NCBI GenBank assembly: GCA_004564215.1
Contig: CP024846.1
Location: 2,170,001 to 2,234,000, forward strand
Direction: 5' to 3'
DNA from: Beijerinckiaceae bacterium
GTDB lineage: Bacteria; Pseudomonadota; Alphaproteobacteria; Rhizobiales; Beijerinckiaceae
Length of the DNA stretch: 64,000 bases
The translations under genes and the position numbers were made by a program. Positions within the stretch are counted from its first letter, which is position 1; every line of letters begins with the position of its first letter. Shown here one piece after another: positions 37,966 through 46,373 of this stretch. The notes beneath the pieces were generated by a model. The model searched no databases. It worked only from the letters and a program-made list of their open reading frames with translations, and had not been told where the DNA came from.

Positions 37966-40350
37966 TTAACGACTTTCCAGTCGCTTGAGGAGTGTTTTGG
38001 GGCTCGAGTTCTTGAGGGATTTGCCACGGCCAGACAGACTAGGGTTCGTCATGAAATAGGAATGCGCGTTAAAGGGCTCTTCATTTTGGGGTGCCTTTAT
38101 GCGCGCGCTCGAACCATCCGGCAAGACCATGTAGCTCTGCTGATTGTCGATCAGATTGGCGACCATGATCTGATCGAGAATCTGTTCATGCACGGTCGGA
38201 TTGAGGATCGGCAGCAAAGCTTCGACGCGCCGGTCCAGATTGCGCGGCATCAGATCGGCTGAGGAAATATAGACATGCGCCTTCGGATGCGGCAACTCAT
38301 GGCCGCCGCCGAAGCAATAGACCCGCGCATGTTCGAGAAAACGACCGATGATGGATTTGACGCGAATGTTTTCGGACAGGCCTTCGACGCCGGGTCTCAG
38401 ACAGCAAATCCCGCGCACGATCAGCTCGATGCCCACCCCGGCCTGGCTCGCCTCATAGAGCGCATCGATGATCTCAGGATCGACAAGGGCGTTGCACTTC
38501 CCCCAGATCGAACCGGGCTTTCCGGCTTTCACAAAGGCGATTTCCTGCGCGATATGCTCAAGGAGACGCTTTTTGAGCGAAATCGGCGAGACCGACATGC
38601 GTTCAAGACCGGCCGGTTCGGCATAGCCGGTGATGTAATTGAAGATACGCGAGATATCCCGTCCGATCACTGGATCGGCCGTGAAGAAGGAGATGTCGGT
38701 GTAAATCTTTGCCGTCACCGGATGGTAGTTGCCAGTGCCGATATGGCAATAGGTGATCAAGGAACCGCTTTCGCGCCGGACCACCATCGAGAGTTTGGCA
38801 TGGGTCTTCAATTCGATGAAGCCGAACACGACCTGTGCGCCGGCGCGTTCGAGATCGCGCGCCCAGCGGATGTTGGCGGCCTCGTCAAACCGCGCTTTGA
38901 GTTCGACGAGAGCCGTGACCGATTTGCCGGCTTCCGCCGCCTCGATGAGGGCGCGCACGATCGGGCTATCCGAGGAGGTGCGATAAAGCGTTTGCTTGAT
39001 GGCGACCACATTGGGGTCGGCCGCCGCTTGATTGAGGAACTGGACCACCACGTCGAAGGATTCATAAGGGTGATGGACGACGAGGTCCTTTTGTCGGATC
39101 GCCAAAAAACAATCCCCGCCATTGTCGCGGACGCGTTCAGGATAGCGCGGATTATAGGGTTTGAACTTGAGGTCCGGACGGTCGAGACTGACCAATTCGG
39201 AAAGTTCGTTCAGAGCCAGCATTCCGTCCAGGACAAAAACTTCCTCTCCCACGACATCGAGTTCTTCGGCCACGAAGGCGCGAAGCTCTTCCGGCATCAG
39301 GCTATCGAATTCGAGTCTGATGACTGAGCCCCGACGGCGGCGCTTCAATGCGCTTTCAAACAGGCGAACGAGGTCCTCGGCCTCTTCCTCAACTTCGAGG
39401 TCGCTGTCACGGATGACTCGGAACAGACCGTGGCCGCGCACTTGATAGCCGGGGAACAAGGTTTGGGTGAACATCCCGATCGCGGTCTCGAGCGCAACAA
39501 AGCGCTGGCCCTTTTCAGCTAGCTCGTCGGGCAGACGGATGAAGCGCTCAATCTTCGCGGGCAGGCGAATCAAGGCCTTGAGATTTTTTTGATCGCTGGG
39601 TCCGAGGAGTTCGAGGGCGATCGTGAAGCCAAAATTGGGAATGAACGGGAACGGATGCGCCGGATCCACCGCAAGCGGGGTCAGCACCGGAAATACATGA
39701 GTCATGAAATGCTGCCGCAGCCAGTCAACCTCAGGTTTGGTGAGATCGGGCGGGTCAACGATCATGATTCCGGCGCTCTCGAGTTCCCTGCGCAACTCGC
39801 GCCAGCGGCGCTGTTGTTCCGCGGCAAGGAGGCTCACGCGCTCGCGAATCTTGATAAGTTGTTCCGGCGGAGACATCCCATCCTCGGATGGAGTCGCGAT
39901 ATCGGCGCGCAATTGGCCGCGAAGGCCCGCGACGCGCACCATAAAGAACTCATCGAGATTATTGGCCGAAATCGAAAGGAATCTGAGTTGCTCGAGCAAG
40001 GGGTGGTTGCGGTTCGAAGCTTCCTGCAACACCCTCCGGTTGAATTCGAGCCAGGACAATTCGCGATTGATGAAGCGATGCGGCGATTGCATGAGTTCAA
40101 TCGAGCGCGTGAGCCCCTTTTCCTGATTGTCGAAATTCTCGATCGCAATCTCGGGCGTGGTTTCCACCGGCGCCGAGCCAGCCTGATCGGCCAGATCGAC
40201 AATCTCGGCGCGCGGCTCGCTCGCTTGCTCCAGCGCAGCGGCCGGCCGCGGAGCCTTGTTCACGGCGGCCGAATTGGTCTTCATCCCGCTTCTTGACATC
40301 GTCGGGCGCTTTACCGCAGCCAGCTTTTGTCCCTTTACCTGCGACGTCAA
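37966..40350 (-). CDS. ppk: Polyphosphate kinase 1
   Basis: Ppk1 makes polyphosphate from ATP through a phosphohistidine. The 794-residue product has [20 protein letters not shown] at the start of the conserved N-domain (about residue 92), and the catalytic histidine regions [13 protein letters not shown] and HIGTGNYHP in the two phospholipase-D-like domains. The first 90 residues are low-complexity and not conserved. Start is TTG at 40350, supported by a perfect AGGAGG 6 bp upstream. The gene is followed by ppx. Confidence 0.95.
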   Translation of the reverse strand: MTSQVKGQKLAAVKRPTMSRSGMKTNSAAVNKAPRPAAALEQASEPRAEIVDLADQAGSAPVETTPEIAIENFDNQEKGLTRSIELMQSPHRFINRELSWLEFNRRVLQEASNRNHPLLEQLRFLSISANNLDEFFMVRVAGLRGQLRADIATPSEDGMSPPEQLIKIRERVSLLAAEQQRRWRELRRELESAGIMIVDPPDLTKPEVDWLRQHFMTHVFPVLTPLAVDPAHPFPFIPNFGFTIALELLGPSDQKNLKALIRLPAKIERFIRLPDELAEKGQRFVALETAIGMFTQTLFPGYQVRGHGLFRVIRDSDLEVEEEAEDLVRLFESALKRRRRGSVIRLEFDSLMPEELRAFVAEELDVVGEEVFVLDGMLALNELSELVSLDRPDLKFKPYNPRYPERVRDNGGDCFLAIRQKDLVVHHPYESFDVVVQFLNQAAADPNVVAIKQTLYRTSSDSPIVRALIEAAEAGKSVTALVELKARFDEAANIRWARDLERAGAQVVFGFIELKTHAKLSMVVRRESGSLITYCHIGTGNYHPVTAKIYTDISFFTADPVIGRDISRIFNYITGYAEPAGLERMSVSPISLKKRLLEHIAQEIAFVKAGKPGSIWGKCNALVDPEIIDALYEASQAGVGIELIVRGICCLRPGVEGLSENIRVKSIIGRFLEHARVYCFGGGHELPHPKAHVYISSADLMPRNLDRRVEALLPILNPTVHEQILDQIMVANLIDNQQSYMVLPDGSSARIKAPQNEEPFNAHSYFMTNPSLSGRGKSLKNSSPKTLLKRLESR

Positions 40351-40618
40351 TATGACCTCCTAAAGCCAAAGATCGTTGGACCTTCGTCACAATAAATGAC
40401 GGGAGCGTGACTATTACGAATACGCTCGCCAGCGCTGCATGTTTTTTGACATCCGGCTGCGCAAATGACGGCGTTGCCCTTTGTTGCCAGCCGCCACGGC
40501 GATCGACCGCGCCTCTTGTGTCGACGTGGCTGTTCAAATCGCCGGATTGTTTTCCAGAATCAACCTACCACATTTAAGCTGATCGGGCAGGCCCGGCACT
40601 TAGGTTGGAGGTCGGTGA

Positions 40619-41737
40619 ATGCGGATCGGAGTTCCCAAAGAGATCAAGGATCATGAATATCGTGTCGGATTGATCCCCGACGCGGTCCGCGAATTCGTCG
40701 CGGCGGGGCACGAAGTGAGCGTTGAAACAGAGGCGGGCGCCGGGATCGATGCCTCGGACCAAGCCTATTTGGCGGTCGGCGCCCGAATCGTCGCTACGGC
40801 CGATGAAATCTATGCGAACTCCGAAATGATTGTGAAGGTTAAGGAACCGCAGCCGAGTGAATGGTCGAAGCTGCACGAAAATCAAATCCTATTCGCATTT
40901 CTGCATCTTGCGCCGGATTTGGTGCTGACCCGTGGATTGCTGGCGTCCGGCTGCACCGCTGTCGCCTATGAAACCGTGACCGGGCCGGACGGGCTGGGGC
41001 TCCCCTTGCTGGCGCCGATGAGCGCGGTCGCCGGCCGGCTCGCCATCGAGGCGGCGACCATGGCCCTTCGCCGTCAGAACGGCGGACGCGGCATTCTGCT
41101 CGGTGGGGTTCCCGGCGTCGAACCCGCCCGGGTTGTGGTCTTGGGCGGTGGCGTCGTCGGAACCCAGGCGGCACGGATGGCCGCAGGTCTCGGCGCGGAT
41201 GTGACGATCCTCGATCGTTCGCTGGCGCGCTTGCGCGAACTCGATGAATTATTTCAAGGACGGGCGAAGACACGGTTCGCCTCGGCGGCGGCGATCGACG
41301 ATGCGGTTTTTTCCGCCGATGCGGTGATCGGCGCGGCTCTAATCCCGGGGGCCACGGCGCCGAAGCTCGTGACGGAGCCGATGCTGAAAAGCATGAAGCG
41401 CGGCGCCGTGCTCGTCGATGTGGCGATCGATCAGGGCGGCTGTTTCGAAAGCTCGCGCGCAACGACCCATACCGATCCGACTTTCATTAAGAATGGTGTG
41501 GTCCATTATTGCGTCGCGAACATGCCCGGCGCGGTGCCATACACGTCGAGCCACGCGCTTAACAATGCCACCTTGCCCTATGGGCTTGCCCTTGCGGCCG
41601 GAGGGCTCGCCGCAATCGCCGCCGATCCGGGGCTTCGCCATGGACTCAACCTGCATCGCGGTCAGATCACCCATCCAGCTATTGCCGCGAGCCTCGGGCT
41701 TGCCGCCAAGACTCCCGAAGCAGCGCTTGCGGCGTGA
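40619..41737 (+). CDS. ald: Alanine dehydrogenase
   Basis: Ald catalyses reversible NAD-dependent oxidative deamination of alanine to pyruvate and ammonia. The 372-residue product shows the N-terminal signature [20 protein letters not shown], substrate residues [10 protein letters not shown] and FAFLHLAPD, and the NAD-binding site [40 protein letters not shown] comes after it. GGAGG precedes the ATG. It is a single gene, ended by the repeat at 41757. Confidence 0.96.
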   Translation: MRIGVPKEIKDHEYRVGLIPDAVREFVAAGHEVSVETEAGAGIDASDQAYLAVGARIVATADEIYANSEMIVKVKEPQPSEWSKLHENQILFAFLHLAPDLVLTRGLLASGCTAVAYETVTGPDGLGLPLLAPMSAVAGRLAIEAATMALRRQNGGRGILLGGVPGVEPARVVVLGGGVVGTQAARMAAGLGADVTILDRSLARLRELDELFQGRAKTRFASAAAIDDAVFSADAVIGAALIPGATAPKLVTEPMLKSMKRGAVLVDVAIDQGGCFESSRATTHTDPTFIKNGVVHYCVANMPGAVPYTSSHALNNATLPYGLALAAGGLAAIAADPGLRHGLNLHRGQITHPAIAASLGLAAKTPEAALAA

Positions 41738-41756
41738 AGCCGCGCGCGCCATTCCC

Positions 41757-41874
41757 TTAGATCACGATGATTTTGGATTGACTCAATCCAAAATCATGAA
41801 CGTGATCGATTCCAAAAGCTTAGAGCGGGATGCGGGCGGAAAACCGGTTTCCACTTTTCCTCATCCCGCTCTAG
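41757..41874. repeat. Double-hairpin dispersed repeat, copy B
   Basis: A 118-bp copy of the repeat at 36328-36444. Here hairpin 1 is a perfect 15-bp palindrome arm pair (ATGATTTTGGATTGA / TCAATCCAAAATCAT) and hairpin 2 is AGAGCGGGATG / CATCCCGCTCT. It lies between convergent ald and mltG, and its CTAG end contributes the mltG stop codon, just as copy A does for ppx. Confidence 0.88.
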
Positions 41875-43691
41875 CGTATCGCCGGGACCGTCTTGGGGTA
41901 ATTCAAATCATAGGTCTTGTTGCGCAGCGGATCGAGAGGGGTGCCTTCGGATGCGTCGAAGGCGCGGGCACGATGCACGGCGGCTTCGGCATTTTGCGGC
42001 TGTGGCGCCGGGCTTGTTCCAGCCTCGTCGGATCGGTCCGCTAAATCATCGCTGTTTTGCGAGAGGCCGGCCGCGCGGCTCTTTTGCTCGGCAAGGCGGT
42101 CGGTCGATACCGGGAAGGTCATGTCCCGGCCGGCGGGACCGTCCTCCGCATCCGACTGGCCGACCGGACCGTCGAGCACCGCCGCGGCGGAGGTGGGCTT
42201 GGGCGCCTGAACTGTGATCCCGAGTTCATCGAGTCCCGGTCCCCAGGTGAAGGCGCTGACCTTTTGGGCGGTTTTGCCCCGAGCCTTATTGGCTTGCGCA
42301 TTCTTGGTTGTCGGCATCACTTCGTTGATCGCCGTCACTGCGGAGGCATAGGGCAGCATCGACGGGGGTAGGTTGGCGGTCGTGGTCCCGAACGAGGAGG
42401 GGAGCGACCCATAGATGGACGAGCCGGTTCCAAGTTCGCTCTTTCGCTCACCGCTTGGTGGAGGGGCCGGCGGCACCCCTTGCGGAATTGTCGTGTCGAC
42501 CTCCGGCGCGGCCTGCTCCTGCTCCTGTTTCTCTTTGGTATCTTTTTCGATCTGGCGCCAGCGCTGAACATTGCGGCTATGCTGATCGAGCGTTTCGGAG
42601 AAGATATGCCCGCCCGTGCCGTCGGCGACAAAATAAAGATCCTGGGTGCGGGAGGGGTTGGCAACCGCCTCGAGCGCCGCGCGGCCGGGATTGGCGATGG
42701 GTCCAGGCGGCAAGCCCTCGTTCGTATACGTATTGTAAGGCGTGGCTTTGTCGACTTCCGCGCGGGAAAGCCCCCTGCCGAGGCTGCCTTTGCCGCCAAC
42801 CAATCCATAGACGATCGTTGGATCCGACTGCAGGCGCATTCTTTTCTGCAAACGGTTCAGGAACACGCTGGCGACCCGCGGCCGCTCGTCCGCCTTGCCG
42901 GTTTCCTTTTCGACGATCGAGGCCAGAGTCACCAGATCATAAGGGGAGCGCAGGGGCAGGCCATTGGTTCGGCGCGACCAAATCTGGTCGACAACCCGCT
43001 TTTGATCGTCCTGCATCTTCTTCACAAGGTCGGCGCGCAAGGTCCCGCGCGCGACCTTATAAGTTTCCGGCAGCAGGCTGCCTTCCTTCGGCAGGTCCGC
43101 AAGATCGCCCTGTAGGACATCGCTCTCACGGAGCCGCTCGACGATCTGTTCGCTCGTTAGCCCTTCGGGAATGGTGATCGCGTGCAGAACCTGCTTGCCA
43201 TTGACCAGCGTATCGATCACGTCGCGCAAACTGGCATTCTGTTTGAACATATATTCGCCGGCCTTGACCTTGGACCGGTTGCCTTCGAGCAGCAGCGCGA
43301 GATTGAGCGCAAAAGCATTGTCGATGACACCTTCGCGATCAAGTTCGGCGATAATATCGGGAACCTCGGTGCCCGGCGCGATATACAGAACTTTGTTGGT
43401 AGTGAGCGGGCCCGGCGCTCGCATGCGCTGCTGGCTCCAGACGATGCCGAAGACCCCGGCAACCGCCAAGATCAGCAGGAACGAGAGAAATCCGCTGAGG
43501 GCTGAGAGCGTCGGGCGTCTGCGGCTCGGCGGAATGGGCGGCGGTGGCGGCGCCGCGTCGGGCTGCAACGCCTCTTTCGGACTTTGCGGAGTCACTCTTT
43601 GGCCGGCAAACCGGCCGCCCCGACGGGTCGGCGCGGCGCGGTTTTGATCCAGGCCCTCGGCCGCATCGTCTTCATTCGGTTTTGAAGGCAT
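41871..43691 (-). CDS. mltG: Endolytic murein transglycosylase MltG with long C-terminal extension
   Basis: MltG cleaves nascent peptidoglycan strands and limits glycan length. The 606-residue product has a cytosolic Pro/Ala-rich head, one transmembrane helix (ALSGFLSFLLILAVAGVFGIVW), and the LysM-like and YceG domain. The catalytic Glu lies in LASIVEKETGKADERPRVA, followed by NRLQKRMRLQSDPTIVYG. The family normally ends near FVADGTGGHIFSETLDQHSRNV; here some 210 Pro/Ala/Ser-rich residues follow. In relatives mltG directly follows fabF; here a 3.9-kb transposon separates them. Start could also be ATG 43700. Confidence 0.92.
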   Translation of the reverse strand: MPSKPNEDDAAEGLDQNRAAPTRRGGRFAGQRVTPQSPKEALQPDAAPPPPPIPPSRRRPTLSALSGFLSFLLILAVAGVFGIVWSQQRMRAPGPLTTNKVLYIAPGTEVPDIIAELDREGVIDNAFALNLALLLEGNRSKVKAGEYMFKQNASLRDVIDTLVNGKQVLHAITIPEGLTSEQIVERLRESDVLQGDLADLPKEGSLLPETYKVARGTLRADLVKKMQDDQKRVVDQIWSRRTNGLPLRSPYDLVTLASIVEKETGKADERPRVASVFLNRLQKRMRLQSDPTIVYGLVGGKGSLGRGLSRAEVDKATPYNTYTNEGLPPGPIANPGRAALEAVANPSRTQDLYFVADGTGGHIFSETLDQHSRNVQRWRQIEKDTKEKQEQEQAAPEVDTTIPQGVPPAPPPSGERKSELGTGSSIYGSLPSSFGTTTANLPPSMLPYASAVTAINEVMPTTKNAQANKARGKTAQKVSAFTWGPGLDELGITVQAPKPTSAAAVLDGPVGQSDAEDGPAGRDMTFPVSTDRLAEQKSRAAGLSQNSDDLADRSDEAGTSPAPQPQNAEAAVHRARAFDASEGTPLDPLRNKTYDLNYPKTVPAIR

Positions 43692-43865
43692 GTCGCCCAT
43701 CAAGCCAGCTCGCAAGTTTCACGTTGAGAGCAGTTTCCAGAACGAAAGCGCTCTAAGCTTCGAATATAGCGTATTTTTCCGGGCAAAGGAGAGTTCGCTC
43801 ACCCCTCAAGGCCAAGTCCATCTATCCGGCCTGAAAAATATGGCGAATTCGGGTTCGAGGCCGGT

Positions 43866-43873
43866 CCCCCGCG
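43866..43873 (+). repeat. Left copy of the 8-bp target site duplication (CCCCCGCG)
   Basis: CCCCCGCG directly abuts the left inverted terminal repeat and is repeated exactly at 47759-47766 beyond the right one. Joining the flanks at one copy restores a continuous mltG-fabF spacer. Confidence 0.85.
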
Positions 43874-43896
43874 GGTAGTGTCTCAGTTTGAAATTT
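43874..43896 (+). repeat. Left inverted terminal repeat of the transposon
   Basis: 23 bp beginning GGTAGTGTCTCAG and ending AAATTT, the exact reverse complement of 47736-47758. Confidence 0.92.
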
Positions 43897-44623
43897 AAAC
43901 CGTCGGCCAGATCGCCGCGATCATGGAGCAAGCAGTCTGAATGTTGGCGACCCTTCTGGTAATATTGGCGGGGCCACGAACAACCGTTTCACGAGGTACG
44001 TCAATAACCATAGAAGTTGGAGAATGCGAAACGCCAAGATGGCCTAGAAATTGGGCGGCGTGCATGTGGGCAATAGTCGCCAAATGCCCGTTCGCTTCCG
44101 ACCTACGATTTTCCGCGCCATCGCCAGCCGTTCCAATTGTGCAGCGAATAAAGACTTCACCGACCCGAGTCTCCCCACCGCGCGTTGCAACGCTGGCGAC
44201 TGCGTCCGGCCAGACCGAAACCTCAACGCCAGAGATTATTAATGGGTCGCTCGGATTCGGGCCAGGCTGATAATTGGCCCCTCCGATATCAAGAGCGTTA
44301 ATTGTCCGTTGGAATGTTTCGATCACTCCTATAGACCGAATCGCGTCATCTCGAACCAATGGTGAACTGGCTGGGTCGTCTCTTCGTTGTTCAAGCGCAA
44401 CAATTGCACTGGCGACAATTCGGTTTAATCCAGATGGCGATTGCAGACATGCCGAAATGCAACGGCGCGCGTGCTGGTACTGGATGATGAGCGGTTTGTT
44501 CTGGCCAGGATTCTTGGCTTGGCGTAGGATTCCTATTTGGCCGATTGGTGTCGGCGCAACAAGATAGTCAGCTAATTGCGAAGCAGACAGCTTCGGAGTG
44601 AGGCGAACGGGAGATAATGGCAT
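43895..44623 (-). CDS. Transposon cargo: protein of unknown function, possibly nuclease-like
   Basis: A 242-residue soluble protein without recognised family. It opens with LTPKLSASQLADYLV, resembling the first helix of some RecB-like proteins. Mid-protein there is ISGVEVSVWPD, followed by RVGEVFIRCTIG, and it closes ACSMIAAIWPTV. The order beta-strand, V.PD, E.hxR is faintly like PD-(D/E)XK nucleases, but a full catalytic set is not visible, so this is speculation. Its ATG (44621-44623) overlaps the ATG of the divergent 77-aa gene within the bases CATG. A TAGGAA lies about 9 bp upstream. Its stop codon reaches into the left terminal repeat. Confidence 0.6.
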   Translation of the reverse strand: MPLSPVRLTPKLSASQLADYLVAPTPIGQIGILRQAKNPGQNKPLIIQYQHARRCISACLQSPSGLNRIVASAIVALEQRRDDPASSPLVRDDAIRSIGVIETFQRTINALDIGGANYQPGPNPSDPLIISGVEVSVWPDAVASVATRGGETRVGEVFIRCTIGTAGDGAENRRSEANGHLATIAHMHAAQFLGHLGVSHSPTSMVIDVPRETVVRGPANITRRVANIQTACSMIAAIWPTV

Positions 44624-44855
44624 GGATGAGTTCCTAATCATCGGGACGACTCAAATTGATACACAAGTATATATGTCTGAGTTATCTTCGCAGACATTGA
44701 GAGATAATGGACTCGATGGGGACAGATCCGGACTATATCTTTATGAGGCGAGCGATGACCCATCCTCTGTTGGGATTCGCGTGCTAGCTACAGTTCCAAA
44801 CACTGATGCGGCATATCGCCTTTTAGACATCTTAGGAATCCGTGTGGCCGTCTAA
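44622..44855 (+). CDS. Transposon cargo: 77-residue protein of unknown function
   Basis: A short acidic protein (MDEFLIIGTTQIDTQVYM...) with balanced composition and no membrane segment or recognised motif. GGGAG lies about 10 bp before its ATG. The start overlaps that of the divergent gene at 44623 by 2 bp, and its stop codon overlaps the transposase stop by 3 bp, so it is wedged exactly between them. Codon choice is AT-richer than in host genes. Coding status is probable, not certain. Confidence 0.5.
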   Translation: MDEFLIIGTTQIDTQVYMSELSSQTLRDNGLDGDRSGLYLYEASDDPSSVGIRVLATVPNTDAAYRLLDILGIRVAV

Positions 44856-45742
44856 GCGGCGTCGGCGCTTTTCTTATAAGGACCGCGTTTCTTGGCCGGA
44901 GCGTCCGCATCCATAACCTCAACGATATCCGCCCAATCCATGACTGTCTCGCTCAGGCCAGCGGCCATTGCTGGGGTTACGCGAAGGCTCTTGTGAATGC
45001 GTATCCAATTGTACCAGACGGCATAGATTGCAACCATATGAGCATGGTTCTCGAATTTCTTTGAAAAAGCATTCGTCAGGCGCGTGAACCGCCGATTGTG
45101 CATCCTCATTGTGAGATTCGCCCGCTCGGCATAGGACGTGCTGACGTGCTTCATATCGGGTGAGCCTTCGATCCGCTCCTTGCGGCAACCCACACATTCC
45201 GCAGGGCTGTAGCGACCCTTGGCACTCTCTGGTGACGCGCCATAAATCTTGTTCAGCATGGCGTAATCAACATCCGCGCCGAACGCACCTTCAACAGCCT
45301 CCAAATAGGCTTTGTGGCCGTCCGAAGTCAGTTGGATACGATTGGCGATCCGCGACGCCATATCGTCAATAAACCACTTGGCGCATTCGCCATCGCGGCT
45401 GCCAACAAAGTGCGAAATAAGCAATTTCGTATCGGCTTCGATCGCAGTCCATGTCCAAGTGTCGCCTGCGCCATCAACCGGATTTTTCATCGCCGCTACG
45501 TTCTTTTGTTTAGCGCCGGTGAAAGACCAGATTTCATCGACCTGGACGCGGTGCGCCTTCACGCCGCGAACTTTCGCGTCATGGAAGCCCGCACAAAAGC
45601 GCCCAGCGTCTTCCAAGAGCTTTGAAACCGTGTTGATGCTCGTATCTGTGAGACGCGAAACGGAACGCATCGAAGCGCCTTCGCAGAGCATCGAAAGGAT
45701 TTGGGTGCGCGTGGCGACAGGAAGCTTGTTCATGCCAAGCAT
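44852..45742 (-). CDS. IS1-type DDE transposase
   Basis: A 296-residue transposase encoded in one frame. An N-terminal helix-turn-helix (LCEGASMRSVSRLTDTSINTVSKLL, residues 19-43) precedes the DDE catalytic domain: D69 in VQVDEIWSF, D141 in LTSDGHKAYL and E206 in TSYAERANLTM. The sequence agrees with proteins commonly labelled IS1 family transposases in Rhizobiales. A Lys/Arg-rich tail ends it. No frameshift or internal stop, so it is probably active. Alternative start ATG at 45733. No inner terminal repeats flank it, so it appears to mobilise the whole 3.9-kb unit. Confidence 0.85.
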   Translation of the reverse strand: MLGMNKLPVATRTQILSMLCEGASMRSVSRLTDTSINTVSKLLEDAGRFCAGFHDAKVRGVKAHRVQVDEIWSFTGAKQKNVAAMKNPVDGAGDTWTWTAIEADTKLLISHFVGSRDGECAKWFIDDMASRIANRIQLTSDGHKAYLEAVEGAFGADVDYAMLNKIYGASPESAKGRYSPAECVGCRKERIEGSPDMKHVSTSYAERANLTMRMHNRRFTRLTNAFSKKFENHAHMVAIYAVWYNWIRIHKSLRVTPAMAAGLSETVMDWADIVEVMDADAPAKKRGPYKKSADAA

Positions 45743-45779
45743 AATATGAACTTTCTTGCTTAGCGTCAAGCAATTAAAT

Positions 45780-46298
45780 TCAGAATGGAATATCGTCTGG
45801 ATCCGGTGGTTCCGGTGGTTCCGATGGCGGTTCCGGCTCGCTTCGAATCGAACCAAACCCAGGAGGTGGTTGGTCATCCTCATCTTCCACAACCGTCTTA
45901 TGGCCAAGCTCTATAAGCCCAAAGGTATTAGGAGCCGGGCGGGTAAAAATCTCGCTCCGTCTCACATACGCCGCGAGAGAGCTGGCAAGAGAAGCACGAC
46001 TCTCACGGCTTGAATCCCTTCCAAGTGCTGCCAAAAGCGCCACTATATGGACCGGCTTTCCTTGTTTAAGGATCACATGCCTCGCTCGAGCGACCGCGCT
46101 TCCAGAGCGAAGAATCGATTCGGTGCTTCCTGGTGTGGCTGGTGAGGGCGGTGGGGGAGAAGCATCTATTTCCAGCAGCTTAAGAATATCGTGAAGCGCT
46201 TGAACATACACGCGCGCCGTTCTTAGACGGTCCTCTAGCGTTTGGATTTCCTGCTCCTTTTTCCGAAGACGCTCTGCGATTTTCTCCCTATCATCCAT
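45780..46298 (-). CDS. Transposon cargo: coiled-coil protein with HARE-HTH-like winged helix
   Basis: A 172-residue protein. Residues 1-43 form a charged heptad-like coiled coil (EKIAERLRKKEQEIQTLEDR). A Pro-rich linker (48-58) follows, then a winged-helix segment (about 64-131: ARARHVILKQGKPVHIVALL, then SLASSLAAYVRRSEIFTR) with the pattern of HARE-HTH domains, which occur in restriction and chromatin-linked proteins. An acidic Pro-rich tail ends it. It is divergent from dinD across 74 bp. GAGGG precedes the ATG at 46298. Function unknown; DNA binding is a reasonable inference. Confidence 0.65.
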   Translation of the reverse strand: MDDREKIAERLRKKEQEIQTLEDRLRTARVYVQALHDILKLLEIDASPPPPSPATPGSTESILRSGSAVARARHVILKQGKPVHIVALLAALGRDSSRESRASLASSLAAYVRRSEIFTRPAPNTFGLIELGHKTVVEDEDDQPPPGFGSIRSEPEPPSEPPEPPDPDDIPF

Positions 46299-46333
46299 TT
46301 TACCACACCCTCGACTCTGTATGTGACAGATGA

Positions 46334-46373
46334 TATGTGATGTGACTCCCAGCGACAAGTCAGGAATCACATA
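46334..46373. promoter_or_regulatory. Dyad overlapping the dinD start codon
   Basis: TATGTGAT (46334-46341) and its exact complement ATCACATA (46366-46373) flank inner arms GACT (46344-46347) and AGTC (46358-46361). The right arm touches the dinD ATG. An extra TATGTGA-like copy lies at 46319-46326. Such a dyad in the 74-bp divergent spacer is a candidate operator. I saw no alphaproteobacterial LexA box (GAAC-N7-GAAC or GTTC-N7-GTTC) here. Confidence 0.45.

Noticed and set aside
43866..43875. A 6-bp target duplication with 24-bp ends starting GGG
   Set aside because: Shifting the boundary by one base gives an 8-bp perfect duplication and GG-N3-TG ends, which fits the family better.
44852..45742. 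The IS1-type transposase as a separate IS nested inside a larger element
   Set aside because: No second pair of terminal repeats or target duplication is visible around the gene; the outer repeats fit IS1-type ends.
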